64,000 bases of DNA from CADEGL01 sp050180485 (GTDB lineage: Bacteria; Pseudomonadota; Alphaproteobacteria; CADEGL01). Below the pieces are notes generated by a model that saw only the letters and a list, made by a program, of their open reading frames with translations, had not been told where the DNA came from and searched no databases. Shown in pieces: positions 51,157-59,249 of this stretch (positions within the stretch are counted from its first letter, which is position 1; each line of letters opens with the position of its first letter). The position numbers were made by a program, and so were the translations under genes. The stretch covers positions 59,671 to 123,670 of the forward strand of contig JBFXED010000006.1 in assembly GCA_050180485.1 (NCBI GenBank), read 5' to 3'.

Positions 51157-53196
51157 TCAAAACTCCTTGCACAGCCGCAGCGAATCGTAGATCGCCGCGT
51201 GGACGTTGCGCGAGGCCACCGCATCGCCGACGCGGAAGAGCTGGAACGCGCCGTCCCTGTTGTTGACCAGCGCCTGCGGCCGGTTGCCCGTCAGCGCCGC
51301 CAGATCGACCTCGCCCAGGTTGGTCGAGCGCGGCTTCAGCGCGAAGTAGAGCTCCTCGTTCGGCAAGGTGCCGTGCTCGGCCACCACCTGATCGACGACC
51401 CATTCTTCTTCCGTATGCGTGTATTCGTTGCGCAGAACGGCGACGAAGCCGTTGCCCTCGCGATAGACGGACAGAAGGCGCGTGTCGGGTGTGAGCACGA
51501 CGCCTTTCTTGTAAAGCTCGCGCAGATGGATCGGGAAATTGGTGCCGCCGATCTCTTGCAGGATCTGCCGCTCGGGCGTCACCAGCTCCACCTGCGAACC
51601 GCGCCCGGCCATCATCTCGGCAACCGACGGACCCTGGTGGCCGCCATGGTCGTCGAACAGAAGCACATTGGCTTTCGGCGCCACGCGCCCTTCCAGGATG
51701 TCCCAGGTCGAGACCACGTGCTCCGCGCCGCCGATATCGCCCTTGTTGGGGCGCCCGCCGGTCGCGACCACCACGATGTCCGGTTTTTCACCCGCGACCG
51801 CATCCGCCGATGCCTGGGTGCCGAGCCGCACATCCACGCCCAGCTTGCCGACCTGCTGTTCCAGCCAGCGGGTGATGCCGGTCAATTGCTCGCGCCAGGG
51901 CGCCTTGGCCGCCACGTTCAACTGGCCGCCGACCTGCTTGGCCGTTTCGAACAGCACGACCTTGTGCCCGCGCTCGGCGGACACGCGCGCGGCCTCGAGC
52001 CCGCCCGGCCCGCCGCCCACCACCACGATGCGCTTACCACCCGCGCCGCGCGGCACGTTGTGCGGCATGGTCTTCTCACGCCCGGTCGCCGGGTTCTGGA
52101 TGCACAGCGCCTCGCCGCCCATCAGCAGCCGGTCGACGCAATAGCTGGCGCCGACGCATTGGCGGATTTCGTCCGGCTTCCCCTCGGCCAGCTTGCGCGC
52201 GATGTGCGGATCGGCCAGATGCGCGCGCGTCATGGCGACCATGTCGACATGCCCGTCCGCGACCGCGCGCGACGCCGTGGCCAAGTCGACGATACGCCCC
52301 GCGTGCATCACCGGCAGATCGACTTCGGCCTTGATCGCGCTGGCCAGATATAGGAACGGCGCCATGGGGAAGGCCATATTCGGCTGCAGCGTCGCCAGGG
52401 ACAGATAGTCCGTCGTCTGGCCGTGCATCACGTTCATGAAATCGACCAGGCCAGACCTGGCCAGACGCTTGGCGATCTCCAGCCCTTCCTCGGCGCTGAT
52501 GCCGTCTTTCTTGAGTTCGTCGGCGGAGAAGCGCACGCCCACGATGAAATCGTCTCCGATCTCGGCACGCACCGCCTTCAGCACGTCGAAGCTGAAGCGC
52601 ATGCGGTTGTCGAGCGAGCCGCCATATTCGTCGGTGCGCTTATTGACGCCGGATGACCAGAATTGCGCGATCAGGTGCGCGGCCGAATAGGACAACTCGA
52701 TGCCGTCGAGCCCGCCCTCGCGGCAACGGCGCGCGGCCTGGGCGAAGTCGGCGATGATACGCCGGATATCCCAATCCTCGATCGTGCGCGGAAAGGTGCG
52801 GTGCTCCGGCTCGCGCACGGGCGACGGCGCCACCGGGATCAGGAACGGGCCCACGTCCCAGCGCGCGCGGCGGCCCATATGGGTGATCTGGCACATGAGC
52901 GCCGCCCCGTGGCGGTGCACGCGCTCGGACATCTGCTTCAGATACGGCACGACCCGGTCGCCCGAGACATCGAGCTGGCCGAACACCGCCGGGCAGTCGG
53001 GCGAAACCACCGACGAGCCGCCGAACATGGTCAGGCCGATGCCGCCCTTGGCCTTTTCCTCGTGATAGAGCTGATAGCGCTCGCCCGGCATGGCATCGTC
53101 GCCATAGGCCGGCGCGTGCGCCGTGCTCATGATCCGGTTGCGGATCGTGAGGTGCTTGAGCTTCAGCGGCTTGAGAAGCGCGTCATATTCCGACAT
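51157..53196 (-). CDS. NADH:flavin oxidoreductase of the N-methylproline demethylase/TMADH family, copy 2
   Basis: 679 residues, the same length as copy 1 and alike along the whole chain (for example 'RNRIMSTAHAPAYGDDAMPGE' against 'RNRVMSTSHAPAYAKDAMPQE' over adjacent blocks). FMN barrel, cluster segment 'QCVGASYCVDRLLMGGEALC' and a Rossmann domain 'VVVGGGPGGLEAARVSAERG'. The second cluster Cys is again Ala. The start follows the AT-rich DUF2806-type gene by 2 bp, with only a weak ribosome site. Both copies are probably coupled and may form a heterodimer or act on two related substrates. Confidence 0.85.
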   Translation of the reverse strand: MSEYDALLKPLKLKHLTIRNRIMSTAHAPAYGDDAMPGERYQLYHEEKAKGGIGLTMFGGSSVVSPDCPAVFGQLDVSGDRVVPYLKQMSERVHRHGAALMCQITHMGRRARWDVGPFLIPVAPSPVREPEHRTFPRTIEDWDIRRIIADFAQAARRCREGGLDGIELSYSAAHLIAQFWSSGVNKRTDEYGGSLDNRMRFSFDVLKAVRAEIGDDFIVGVRFSADELKKDGISAEEGLEIAKRLARSGLVDFMNVMHGQTTDYLSLATLQPNMAFPMAPFLYLASAIKAEVDLPVMHAGRIVDLATASRAVADGHVDMVAMTRAHLADPHIARKLAEGKPDEIRQCVGASYCVDRLLMGGEALCIQNPATGREKTMPHNVPRGAGGKRIVVVGGGPGGLEAARVSAERGHKVVLFETAKQVGGQLNVAAKAPWREQLTGITRWLEQQVGKLGVDVRLGTQASADAVAGEKPDIVVVATGGRPNKGDIGGAEHVVSTWDILEGRVAPKANVLLFDDHGGHQGPSVAEMMAGRGSQVELVTPERQILQEIGGTNFPIHLRELYKKGVVLTPDTRLLSVYREGNGFVAVLRNEYTHTEEEWVVDQVVAEHGTLPNEELYFALKPRSTNLGEVDLAALTGNRPQALVNNRDGAFQLFRVGDAVASRNVHAAIYDSLRLCKEF

Positions 53197-53198
53197 TT

Positions 53199-54200
53199 CT
53201 ACAGCTTCTCAAATGAGTCTACGCGAATCATTCCTTCGGAATCCCTATGCCAAACACCGGCCTTAGCAGACAACCCACGTTTCTTAGCGATGTCTGCAAT
53301 TTTTCCGAGACAATCGGAATCTGCCCGAAAATTACCCAGCGACAGAACCTCTCTTCCGACTTGTGTTAACCCAAAAATTTCAATCTCAAAAGGCGCGCCC
53401 TTCACTTGCCCTTCAACGACAATCGCTTTTTCCTGACATAGAAAGTTAACGTAGAATTTTTCGCTGTCGTTTGAGTCCGCCTTGAGTACCAATCCACCGA
53501 CAGCCTCGACTCCTTGGATTACACCCAGATCATCCAACAAAAGCAGATCGCTGAACTGAATCCCTTTGTTTTTAAGAATCTCGTCATCACGCAAAATTGC
53601 ATTGTCAATTCTGAACGGCGCAATTCGCTCTATCAGTTGAGCGTCGCGTTGGTTCAAATTTGATAGAAACTGCAGCGTTCTAAGCGAATAAGAGCCGGGG
53701 CTCCTTACTTCACCTGCGAGCACACGCGCCCAAAGTTGCTGCATTTTTTCGGCAGACACATCCTCGGCTCCCGAACGCCACCTCGAAAACCAATCTGGAT
53801 CAATCGGCTCGTCGGAGACTTGTTCGTCTGGAGTGTCGGACGCGACTTTTTCTGCCTCGACTAAAATACTTCTCAGATTAATCAGTCGCGTTAGATCGCG
53901 AGTCTCAGAAACCTCCTGAGCGTACCGAACCAAATCGGTAATTGTGAGGAGGGCGCCGGGTTGATTTAACGATTCACACGCTGGAACGAGCTCATTGTCG
54001 GCATTAAAAACCTTCGCCCCAGCTCTAATATCCTCCACGTCCTTCTCGGCTTGCGCGGTCAGGAGTATTTCGTGTCGCCGTACTTCTAATCGAGCACGCC
54101 CTTCCCGGCGAATCTGAAATGGCCTCAGTAAGCCTGACAGACCTCTATCTGTGATTGTTTCCCAGATTTTTATTGCGAGCTTTTCCCCCGGATAGTCCAC
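53199..54200 (-). CDS. DUF2806-type protein in AT-rich DNA
   Basis: 333 residues from a GTG at 54200 with GGGAGG six bases before it. The N-terminus 'PGEKLAIKIWETITDRGLSGLLRPFQIRREGRARLEVRRHEIL' and the middle 'SAEKMQQLWARVLAGEVRSPGSYSLRTLQFLSNL' match the pattern I know as DUF2806 (unknown function; sporadic distribution). No membrane segment or enzyme motif is seen. A sampled line (53581-53640) has 26 G+C of 60, far lower than its neighbours. It sits between the aldo/keto reductase and copy 2, 2 bp from the latter, so it reads as a foreign gene accommodated in the operon. Confidence 0.7.
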   Translation of the reverse strand: MDYPGEKLAIKIWETITDRGLSGLLRPFQIRREGRARLEVRRHEILLTAQAEKDVEDIRAGAKVFNADNELVPACESLNQPGALLTITDLVRYAQEVSETRDLTRLINLRSILVEAEKVASDTPDEQVSDEPIDPDWFSRWRSGAEDVSAEKMQQLWARVLAGEVRSPGSYSLRTLQFLSNLNQRDAQLIERIAPFRIDNAILRDDEILKNKGIQFSDLLLLDDLGVIQGVEAVGGLVLKADSNDSEKFYVNFLCQEKAIVVEGQVKGAPFEIEIFGLTQVGREVLSLGNFRADSDCLGKIADIAKKRGLSAKAGVWHRDSEGMIRVDSFEKL

Positions 54201-54218
54201 TAGAGCCTCCCGGTTGAT

Positions 54219-55067
54219 TCACACGATATCCAGCGGAACGTCGCGCTTGGGCGGCGGATAGGCGCTGTCCAGCTCGGCCAAGTCTTCCGGCGTCAATGCG
54301 ATTCCCGCCGCCGCCACATTGGCGCGCACATGCGCCGGATTCGACGTCTTGGGAATGGAGGCCACCCACGGATCGCGCATGGTCCAGGCGATGGCGATGG
54401 TCTCGGGCGCGACAGCGTGCCGCCGCGCGACGGACGCCAAGGCGCCCGTGGATTTCAGCGAGCCTTGATCCAGCGGCGAATAGGCCATCACCGCGACCTT
54501 GTGCTTCCGGCACCAGGGCAAAAGGTTCCGTTCGATGCCGCGCCGGGTCAGATTGTACATGACCTGGTTCGACGCGATTTTCTGGCCGGCCTTCAGCCCC
54601 TCCGCATCCGCCATCGCGCGCGTGTCGAAATTTGAAACACCGTGGTGCTTAATTTTTCCTGCCTTCCGCAAACTTTCGAACGCCTCGAGCGTTTCTTCGA
54701 GCGGATAGGAGCCTTCCCAGTGCAGGAGGTAGAGGTCCATGCAATCGATGCCGAGCTTCTTCAGGCTTCGTTCCGCCGCCTGGATCGTGCCTTTGCGCGA
54801 GGCGTTGGAAGGCAGAACCTTGCTGACGATGAACAGCCCGTCACGCCGTCCCTTGATGGCCTCCCCCACCACCGTCTCGGCGTCGCCGTACATCTCCGCC
54901 GTATCGATCAGCGTGACGCCCAGGTCCATGGCCAACCGGATCGAGGCGATCTCGTCCTTCTTCTGGCCGGCGCGTTCGCCCATGCGCCACGTACCGATGC
55001 CGAGCGCGGGCATGCGCATGCCGTCTCGCGTCTCGATGATGCGGATCTTGGGCTTTTTGTCCGCCAT
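54219..55067 (-). CDS. aldo/keto reductase
   Basis: 282 residues: 'GTWRMGE', 'LIDTAEMYGDAETVVGEAIKG' (catalytic Asp and Tyr), 'IVSKVLPSNAS' (Lys), 'YLLHWEG' (His) give the complete AKR tetrad, and 'IAWTMRDPWVASIPKTSNPAHV' is the NADPH segment. It reduces aldehydes or ketones. First gene of the minus-strand amino acid operon. It could detoxify aldehyde products such as those formed by demethylases, which is inference. Confidence 0.92.
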   Translation of the reverse strand: MADKKPKIRIIETRDGMRMPALGIGTWRMGERAGQKKDEIASIRLAMDLGVTLIDTAEMYGDAETVVGEAIKGRRDGLFIVSKVLPSNASRKGTIQAAERSLKKLGIDCMDLYLLHWEGSYPLEETLEAFESLRKAGKIKHHGVSNFDTRAMADAEGLKAGQKIASNQVMYNLTRRGIERNLLPWCRKHKVAVMAYSPLDQGSLKSTGALASVARRHAVAPETIAIAWTMRDPWVASIPKTSNPAHVRANVAAAGIALTPEDLAELDSAYPPPKRDVPLDIV

Positions 55068-55168
55068 ATCCTCCCCTTTCGCGGCCCGTCCCGTGCCGCT
55101 TTCGGCTCGACCTGAGCCGTTCCACCGCTATGATGAATAATGTACGGGGCCAATAAGGGAGGCGACAG

Positions 55169-56017
55169 ATGAAAACGATCCTGGTACCCGTCGAGGAGAG
55201 CACTGTTCTGCCCTCGATGCTGGAAACAGCACTGCTGGCCGCGCGCCGTTTTGGCGGGCAGGTCGATGGTTTACACGTCCGCCCCGCGCTTCCAGGCGTG
55301 GTGGCCGCGGGCGCCGCGGGCCTGGTGGCCGCGACGCCGGACCTGGTCGAAAGCTTCGAACGCCAGGACCGCGAGCGCACCGAACGCGCCCAATCCCTAT
55401 TCCATGAATTCATGCGCGCCAAAGGCGTCGGCCCGACGCCGGCGGCCGACGGGCCGAACTATGGTTGGATCGAGGAAACCTCGCCCGGCGATGACGCCGT
55501 GGGCAGCCGGGGACGCGCCTATGACCTGATCGTCGTGGGACGCCCGGTGCGCGGCCAGACCACCCCGGCCATGAGCACGCTGGAAGCAGCCTTGTTCGAA
55601 AGCGGCCGTCCGTTGCTGATCGCGCCACCGCACGCACCGGCCGCGCTCGGCAACAATATCTGCATCGCCTGGAACGGCTCGACCGAGACGGCGCGCACCA
55701 TCGCCTTCGCCATGCCGTTCCTCCTGCGCGCGCGCAAGGTGACGGTGGTGACGATCGAGGGCGCCTTCGTGCCGGGTCCGAGCGGGGCCGACATGGCCCG
55801 CAACCTGGCGCGCAACGGCATCCCGGTCGACGTCGTCAACGCCAAGGATGGCGGCCGTCCGCCGGGCGAGGCCATGCTGGCCGAAGCGACCGCCAGCGGC
55901 GCGGACATGATGGTGAAAGGCGCCTACACCCACAGCCGTCTGCGCCAAATGATCTTCGGCGGCGCGACCAGCCAGATTCTGGCCGCGGCGGAGATGCCCG
56001 TCTTCATGGCGCACTAA
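55169..56017 (+). CDS. universal stress protein, two Usp domains
   Basis: 282 residues: an N-terminal UspA domain (about 1-140, 'TILVPVEESTVLPSMLETA') and a second one from about 160 ('NICIAWNGSTETARTIAFAMPFL'), ending 'ADMMVKGAYTHSRLRQMIFGGATSQILAAAEMPVFMAH', which carries the G-2x-G-9x-G-like nucleotide site. Likely binds ATP or a related nucleotide under stress. It leads a short plus-strand group with hdeD and a GNAT gene; 101 bp separate its ATG from the divergent aldo/keto reductase. Confidence 0.93.
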   Translation: MKTILVPVEESTVLPSMLETALLAARRFGGQVDGLHVRPALPGVVAAGAAGLVAATPDLVESFERQDRERTERAQSLFHEFMRAKGVGPTPAADGPNYGWIEETSPGDDAVGSRGRAYDLIVVGRPVRGQTTPAMSTLEAALFESGRPLLIAPPHAPAALGNNICIAWNGSTETARTIAFAMPFLLRARKVTVVTIEGAFVPGPSGADMARNLARNGIPVDVVNAKDGGRPPGEAMLAEATASGADMMVKGAYTHSRLRQMIFGGATSQILAAAEMPVFMAH

Positions 56018-56076
56018 AACGCTACAGCGCGGTCTGGCATTCCGCCGGACCGCGCCACACCTCTATAAAGGATAAT

Positions 56077-56640
56077 ATGACACCCGATCTCGGATCGCGC
56101 CTGGCCAGCAACTGGTGGGCGCTCGCGTTGCGCGGCGCCTTGGCCATCCTGTTCGGCCTGATCGCTCTGTTCATGCCCGGCGTCACGCTGACGACGCTGA
56201 TGCTTCTGTTCGCGGCCTACATGCTGCTGGGCGGCATCCTGGCCATCGTCGCGGGCATCCGCGCGGCCGAACGGCACGGGCGGTCCATGCCGCTGTTCTT
56301 CGAAGGCGCGCTCAACATCCTGGTCGCGATCCTGGCGGCCGTTTGGCCGGATCAAACCATTATCGCGATCGTCTATATCGTCGGCGCTTGGGCTCTGCTG
56401 TCGGGCGGGTTCCTGGTGGTGGCGGCCATGCGGCTGCGCGGCAATGCCCAGGGCGAGTTCCTGCTCGGGCTCCTGGGTCTCCTGGCCATCGTCTTCGGCA
56501 TCGTCCTGTTCGCCTGGCCGGGCGCCGCCGCGGTCGCCTTCTCCTGGTGGATCGGTATCTTCGCGCTCCTGTTCGGTGTGACGATGGTCGGCTTCGCCCT
56601 CCGCCTCAAGAAACGGCACGAGCACACCAGCGGCGTATGA
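56077..56640 (+). CDS. HdeD-family acid-resistance membrane protein
   Basis: 187 residues with six predicted membrane helices in the HdeD pattern ('NWWALALRGALAILFGLIALFMP', 'LLFAAYMLLGGILAIVAGI', 'GAWALLSGGFLVVAA', 'GLLAIVFGIVLFAWPG'). The family is associated with acid-stress tolerance in E. coli. It follows the Usp gene by about 60 bp and its stop overlaps the ATG of the GNAT gene (ATGA), so these are co-expressed. Confidence 0.88.
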   Translation: MTPDLGSRLASNWWALALRGALAILFGLIALFMPGVTLTTLMLLFAAYMLLGGILAIVAGIRAAERHGRSMPLFFEGALNILVAILAAVWPDQTIIAIVYIVGAWALLSGGFLVVAAMRLRGNAQGEFLLGLLGLLAIVFGIVLFAWPGAAAVAFSWWIGIFALLFGVTMVGFALRLKKRHEHTSGV

Positions 56641-56915
56641 CGATGACCGTGCGCGACAATAAGGAGCGCCGCCGATTCGAGATGGACGTGGATGGCGGCC
56701 TGGCCTTCGCCAATTACCGCGCGGACGATTCGGTCGTGGTGGTGACCCACACAGAAGTGCCCGCCGCGCTGCAAGGCCGCGGCGTCGGCAGCCGGTTCGT
56801 CCGCGAAATGCTCGATCTGATCCGGGCGAACGGCCGCAAGGTGGTACCGCGTTGCGGCTTCGTAGCCGCCTTCATCCGCGGCCATCCGGAATATCAGGAC
56901 CTGCTGGCGCGCTGA
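56637..56915 (+). CDS. small GNAT-fold N-acetyltransferase (YjdJ type)
   Basis: 92 residues from the ATG at 56637 that overlaps the hdeD stop. 'GLAFANYRADDSVVVVTHTEVPAALQGRGVGSRFV' has the acetyl-CoA loop Q-x2-G-x-G in QGRGVGS, and 'VVPRCGFVAAFIRGHPEYQDLL' is the C-terminal pattern of the short YjdJ-like acetyltransferases. Substrate unknown. Its stop lies six bases from the stop of the convergent hydrolase-OsmC gene. Confidence 0.87.
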   Translation: MTMTVRDNKERRRFEMDVDGGLAFANYRADDSVVVVTHTEVPAALQGRGVGSRFVREMLDLIRANGRKVVPRCGFVAAFIRGHPEYQDLLAR

Positions 56916-56921
56916 CAGAAG

Positions 56922-58154
56922 CTAAGCCAGCGCGGTCTTGATGTGGATTTCCGATGTCAGTGTCCGGTGGACCGGGCACTTGTCCGCGATCTCCAGAAGC
57001 TTCACGCGCTGCTCCTCGCTCAGATCGCCTTCCAGGCGGATCACCCGCTCGATGTGATCGACCAGGCCTTCCTCGGTCTCGCAATCGGCGCAGTCGGTGG
57101 CATGGATGCGCGAATGGCGCAGATCCACCGTCGTGCGCACGAGCGGAAACTTCTTCCGCTCGGCATACATGCGGATCGTCATCGACGTGCAGGCGCCGAG
57201 CGCGGAGAGAAGATAGCCGTACGGATCGGGGCCCGTATCCAGACCGCCATTCGAAACCGGTTCGTCGGCCAAATATCGGTGCTTGCCAGTGCGTACTTCC
57301 TGCTGGAAACGCCCCGCGCCCGTCTCGCGCACGCGTACGACGCCGTCAGGCACCGTATCCGCTCCTTGGGGCTGCGCGGCCGGCACCGCGTGGCCCGCGT
57401 CGAGATAGCGGTCGGCCCACGCGACGATCACCTCGGCCGCATAGGCGGCGTCGCGCCGGTCGGTCAGCAGGTGATTGGCGTGGTCCAGCGAAACGAAGCT
57501 TTTCGGATGCTTGGCGCGCGAGAAGATGGCGGTCGCGTTCTCGATCCCGACCGTCGCGTCGAGCGGCGCATGCATGACCAGAAGTGCCTTGCCCAGATGG
57601 GAAACGTGATCTTCCATCGGCTGGCGCGCCAAGTCCTCGAAGAATTGGCGGCGGAAGGTGAAACGCCTTCCTTCCAGCACCACTTCGGCCTCGCCGTCCC
57701 GTTCGATGACGGCCAGGCGGTCGCCGAACAGCTTACGCACATGGCCGGGATCGCATGGCGCCGCGATGGTGGCGACGGCGCGGATGTCGGGAAGCACGTG
57801 CGCCGCCGCGAGGACGGCGGCTCCGCCCAAGCTGTGGCCGATCAGAAGCCCCGGGGCCGCGTGCTTCTCGGCCAGGGCGGCCGAAGCCGCGAGCAAGTCT
57901 TGGACATTGGTCGAAAAATTGGTATCGGCGAAGCCGCCACCGCTGCCGCCAACACCCGTGAAATCGAAACGCAGCACGGCGATGCCGCGCGCCGATAGCG
58001 TGCGGGCGATCCGCACCGCCGCCAGCGCGTCCTTGCCGCAGGTGAAACAGTGGGCATAGAGCGCGAAAGCGCGCGGCGCGCCCTCGGGCAGGTCCAGCAC
58101 GCCCGCCAGCGTCTCGCCGCGTCCATTCGGAAAATCGAACCGTTCGAAGCGCAT
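56922..58154 (-). CDS. bifunctional alpha/beta hydrolase - OsmC-like fusion protein
   Basis: 410 residues from ATG 58154 (MRFERFDFPNG), with GGGGAGG as ribosome site. Residues 1-255: alpha/beta hydrolase with 'LIGHSLGGAAVL' as nucleophile elbow, 'MHAPLDATVG' as acid region and 'SLDHANHLL' as the His region. Residues 280-410: OsmC/Ohr-like domain with 'YLLSALGACTSMTIRMYAERK' and 'EIADKCPVHRTL', the two Cys of the peroxidatic site. It may clean up hydroperoxides after acyl hydrolysis. The frame continues upstream through the tRNA gene, but that is antisense-like tRNA sequence and not protein. Confidence 0.9.
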   Translation of the reverse strand: MRFERFDFPNGRGETLAGVLDLPEGAPRAFALYAHCFTCGKDALAAVRIARTLSARGIAVLRFDFTGVGGSGGGFADTNFSTNVQDLLAASAALAEKHAAPGLLIGHSLGGAAVLAAAHVLPDIRAVATIAAPCDPGHVRKLFGDRLAVIERDGEAEVVLEGRRFTFRRQFFEDLARQPMEDHVSHLGKALLVMHAPLDATVGIENATAIFSRAKHPKSFVSLDHANHLLTDRRDAAYAAEVIVAWADRYLDAGHAVPAAQPQGADTVPDGVVRVRETGAGRFQQEVRTGKHRYLADEPVSNGGLDTGPDPYGYLLSALGACTSMTIRMYAERKKFPLVRTTVDLRHSRIHATDCADCETEEGLVDHIERVIRLEGDLSEEQRVKLLEIADKCPVHRTLTSEIHIKTALA

Positions 58155-58173
58155 CGCGCCGCCTCCCCACGGT

Positions 58174-58259
58174 TGGTGCGGGCGGTGGGACTCGAACCCA
58201 CACTCGCTGGGCGAACAGGATTTTAAGTCCCGCGCGTCTACCGGTTCCGCCACGCCCGC
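58174..58259 (-). tRNA. tRNA-Leu (anticodon UAA)
   Basis: The sequence read on the minus strand folds as a class II tRNA: acceptor GCGGGCG pairs with CGCCCGC, followed by discriminator A and an encoded CCA (58176-58174); anticodon loop C-T-T-A-A-A-A gives UAA; T loop GGTTCGAGTCC is standard; a variable arm is present. Length 86 with CCA. The gene for the hydrolase-OsmC fusion begins only 20 bases beyond the CCA end on the same strand. Confidence 0.95.
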
Positions 58260-58323
58260 AACGGCGCGCACTTTAGCACACAGCTTGGTCTATAGTCGGC
58301 GGATCGAATGGGCGGGGACCGGC

Positions 58324-58536
58324 ATGGCCATCAACTGGCGCGAACGGACGACATGGGTGCGGGCGGGATGGGTCGCGACCGCCCTATGGATGATCTACGT
58401 CTGGGAAGAATCGAAATTCGATCCGGCGCACCCGCTCTACAACTACATCTTCCTGGTGCCGCTGGCGGGCTGGACCCTGGCGCTGATCGTCGAGCGGATC
58501 GTGCGCGGCAAGCGGCCGAAGCCGCCGCCGGGTTAG
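58324..58536 (+). CDS. small membrane protein of unknown function
   Basis: 70 residues from ATG 58324 (MAINWRERTTW), GGGGA ribosome site before it. Two hydrophobic segments (about 11-24 'VRAGWVATALWMIYVW' and 36-55 'YIFLVPLAGWTLALIVE') around a short loop with several acidic and Pro residues, then a basic tail 'RGKRPKPPPG'. I do not recognise the family. Its stop overlaps the stop of the convergent secreted-protein gene. Confidence 0.6.
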   Translation: MAINWRERTTWVRAGWVATALWMIYVWEESKFDPAHPLYNYIFLVPLAGWTLALIVERIVRGKRPKPPPG

Positions 58537-59249
58537 TCCGCCGCCGCAGCCAGCAGTGCGCGCGCCTGGCCGGTGCAGCCCGCGTCGCCCATCCACACCG
58601 CGCGGTGCGCGTCGGACGCCAAATTGCCGGGCACCATGCGCACGATCAGGCGCTTGGCCGTGGGCGAAGCGTCCATGCGGGCGAGATAGACCGCACCGTC
58701 CTCAAGCTTCACGTCCTGGGGCCAGGGCACGGTCGCAGCACCCGCGGGCCATTCGATACTGGCCTTGCCCTCTTCCTTCATGCCGGCCAGGGACAACGTG
58801 CCCGCGCGATCGGGCGACGCGCGCCACAAGACGACCGGCGCGCCGGCGGCGACGCAATAATCGCCCGCGCGGTTCACGTCCAACGCCCAGGGATCGGCGG
58901 GCTCGATCTTAGCACCGCCGCGCACGGCGCCCAGCGTCGTGCCTGCCTTGCCTTGTCCCGAAGCCAGCTTTCCGAGCGACTGCAGGAACGCCTTGTCGGC
59001 GGGCGGCGCACCTTCCCACGCCGCGCCCTTGTAGGGGCCGTTGCGGGTCAGCGACTTGCCGCCGCCCGCAATGAAGGTGACGCGCTGTCCGGCGGCGAGA
59101 TCGAGCGCCGCGGCGGAATCGACCGCCTGACCCGTCGGCACCGACGGAGCATTGGATGCCACCACCATGATGTCGGCGGCGAAGGCGGGTGAAACGGCGC
59201 CGGCCAGGAACACGGCGCAGGCGATTACGCGAATCGAGCCACGCATCAT
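58533..59249 (-). CDS. secreted protein of unknown function beside a CHASE2-cyclase
   Basis: 238 residues with a signal peptide ('VIACAVFLAGAVSPAFA', cleavage near AFA-AD). Mature part: 'DIMVVASNAPSVPTGQAVDS', 'ALDLAAGQRVTFIAGGGKSLTRNGPYKGA', which resembles the beta-sandwich start of FecR-like/periplasmic proteins found near CHASE2 cyclases, and a second half with 'PWPQDVKLEDGAVYLARMD'. Two Cys (in 'DYCVAAG' and 'DAGCTGQ') could form a disulfide. The ATG overlaps the cyclase stop, so it is translationally coupled and probably its periplasmic partner or ligand-binding protein. Confidence 0.75.
   Translation of the reverse strand: MMRGSIRVIACAVFLAGAVSPAFAADIMVVASNAPSVPTGQAVDSAAALDLAAGQRVTFIAGGGKSLTRNGPYKGAAWEGAPPADKAFLQSLGKLASGQGKAGTTLGAVRGGAKIEPADPWALDVNRAGDYCVAAGAPVVLWRASPDRAGTLSLAGMKEEGKASIEWPAGAATVPWPQDVKLEDGAVYLARMDASPTAKRLIVRMVPGNLASDAHRAVWMGDAGCTGQARALLAAAAD

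Noticed and set aside
58155..58271. Extension of the hydrolase-OsmC frame through the tRNA gene.
   Set aside because: The extra residues are a translation of tRNA-Leu and its flank, a familiar artefact.
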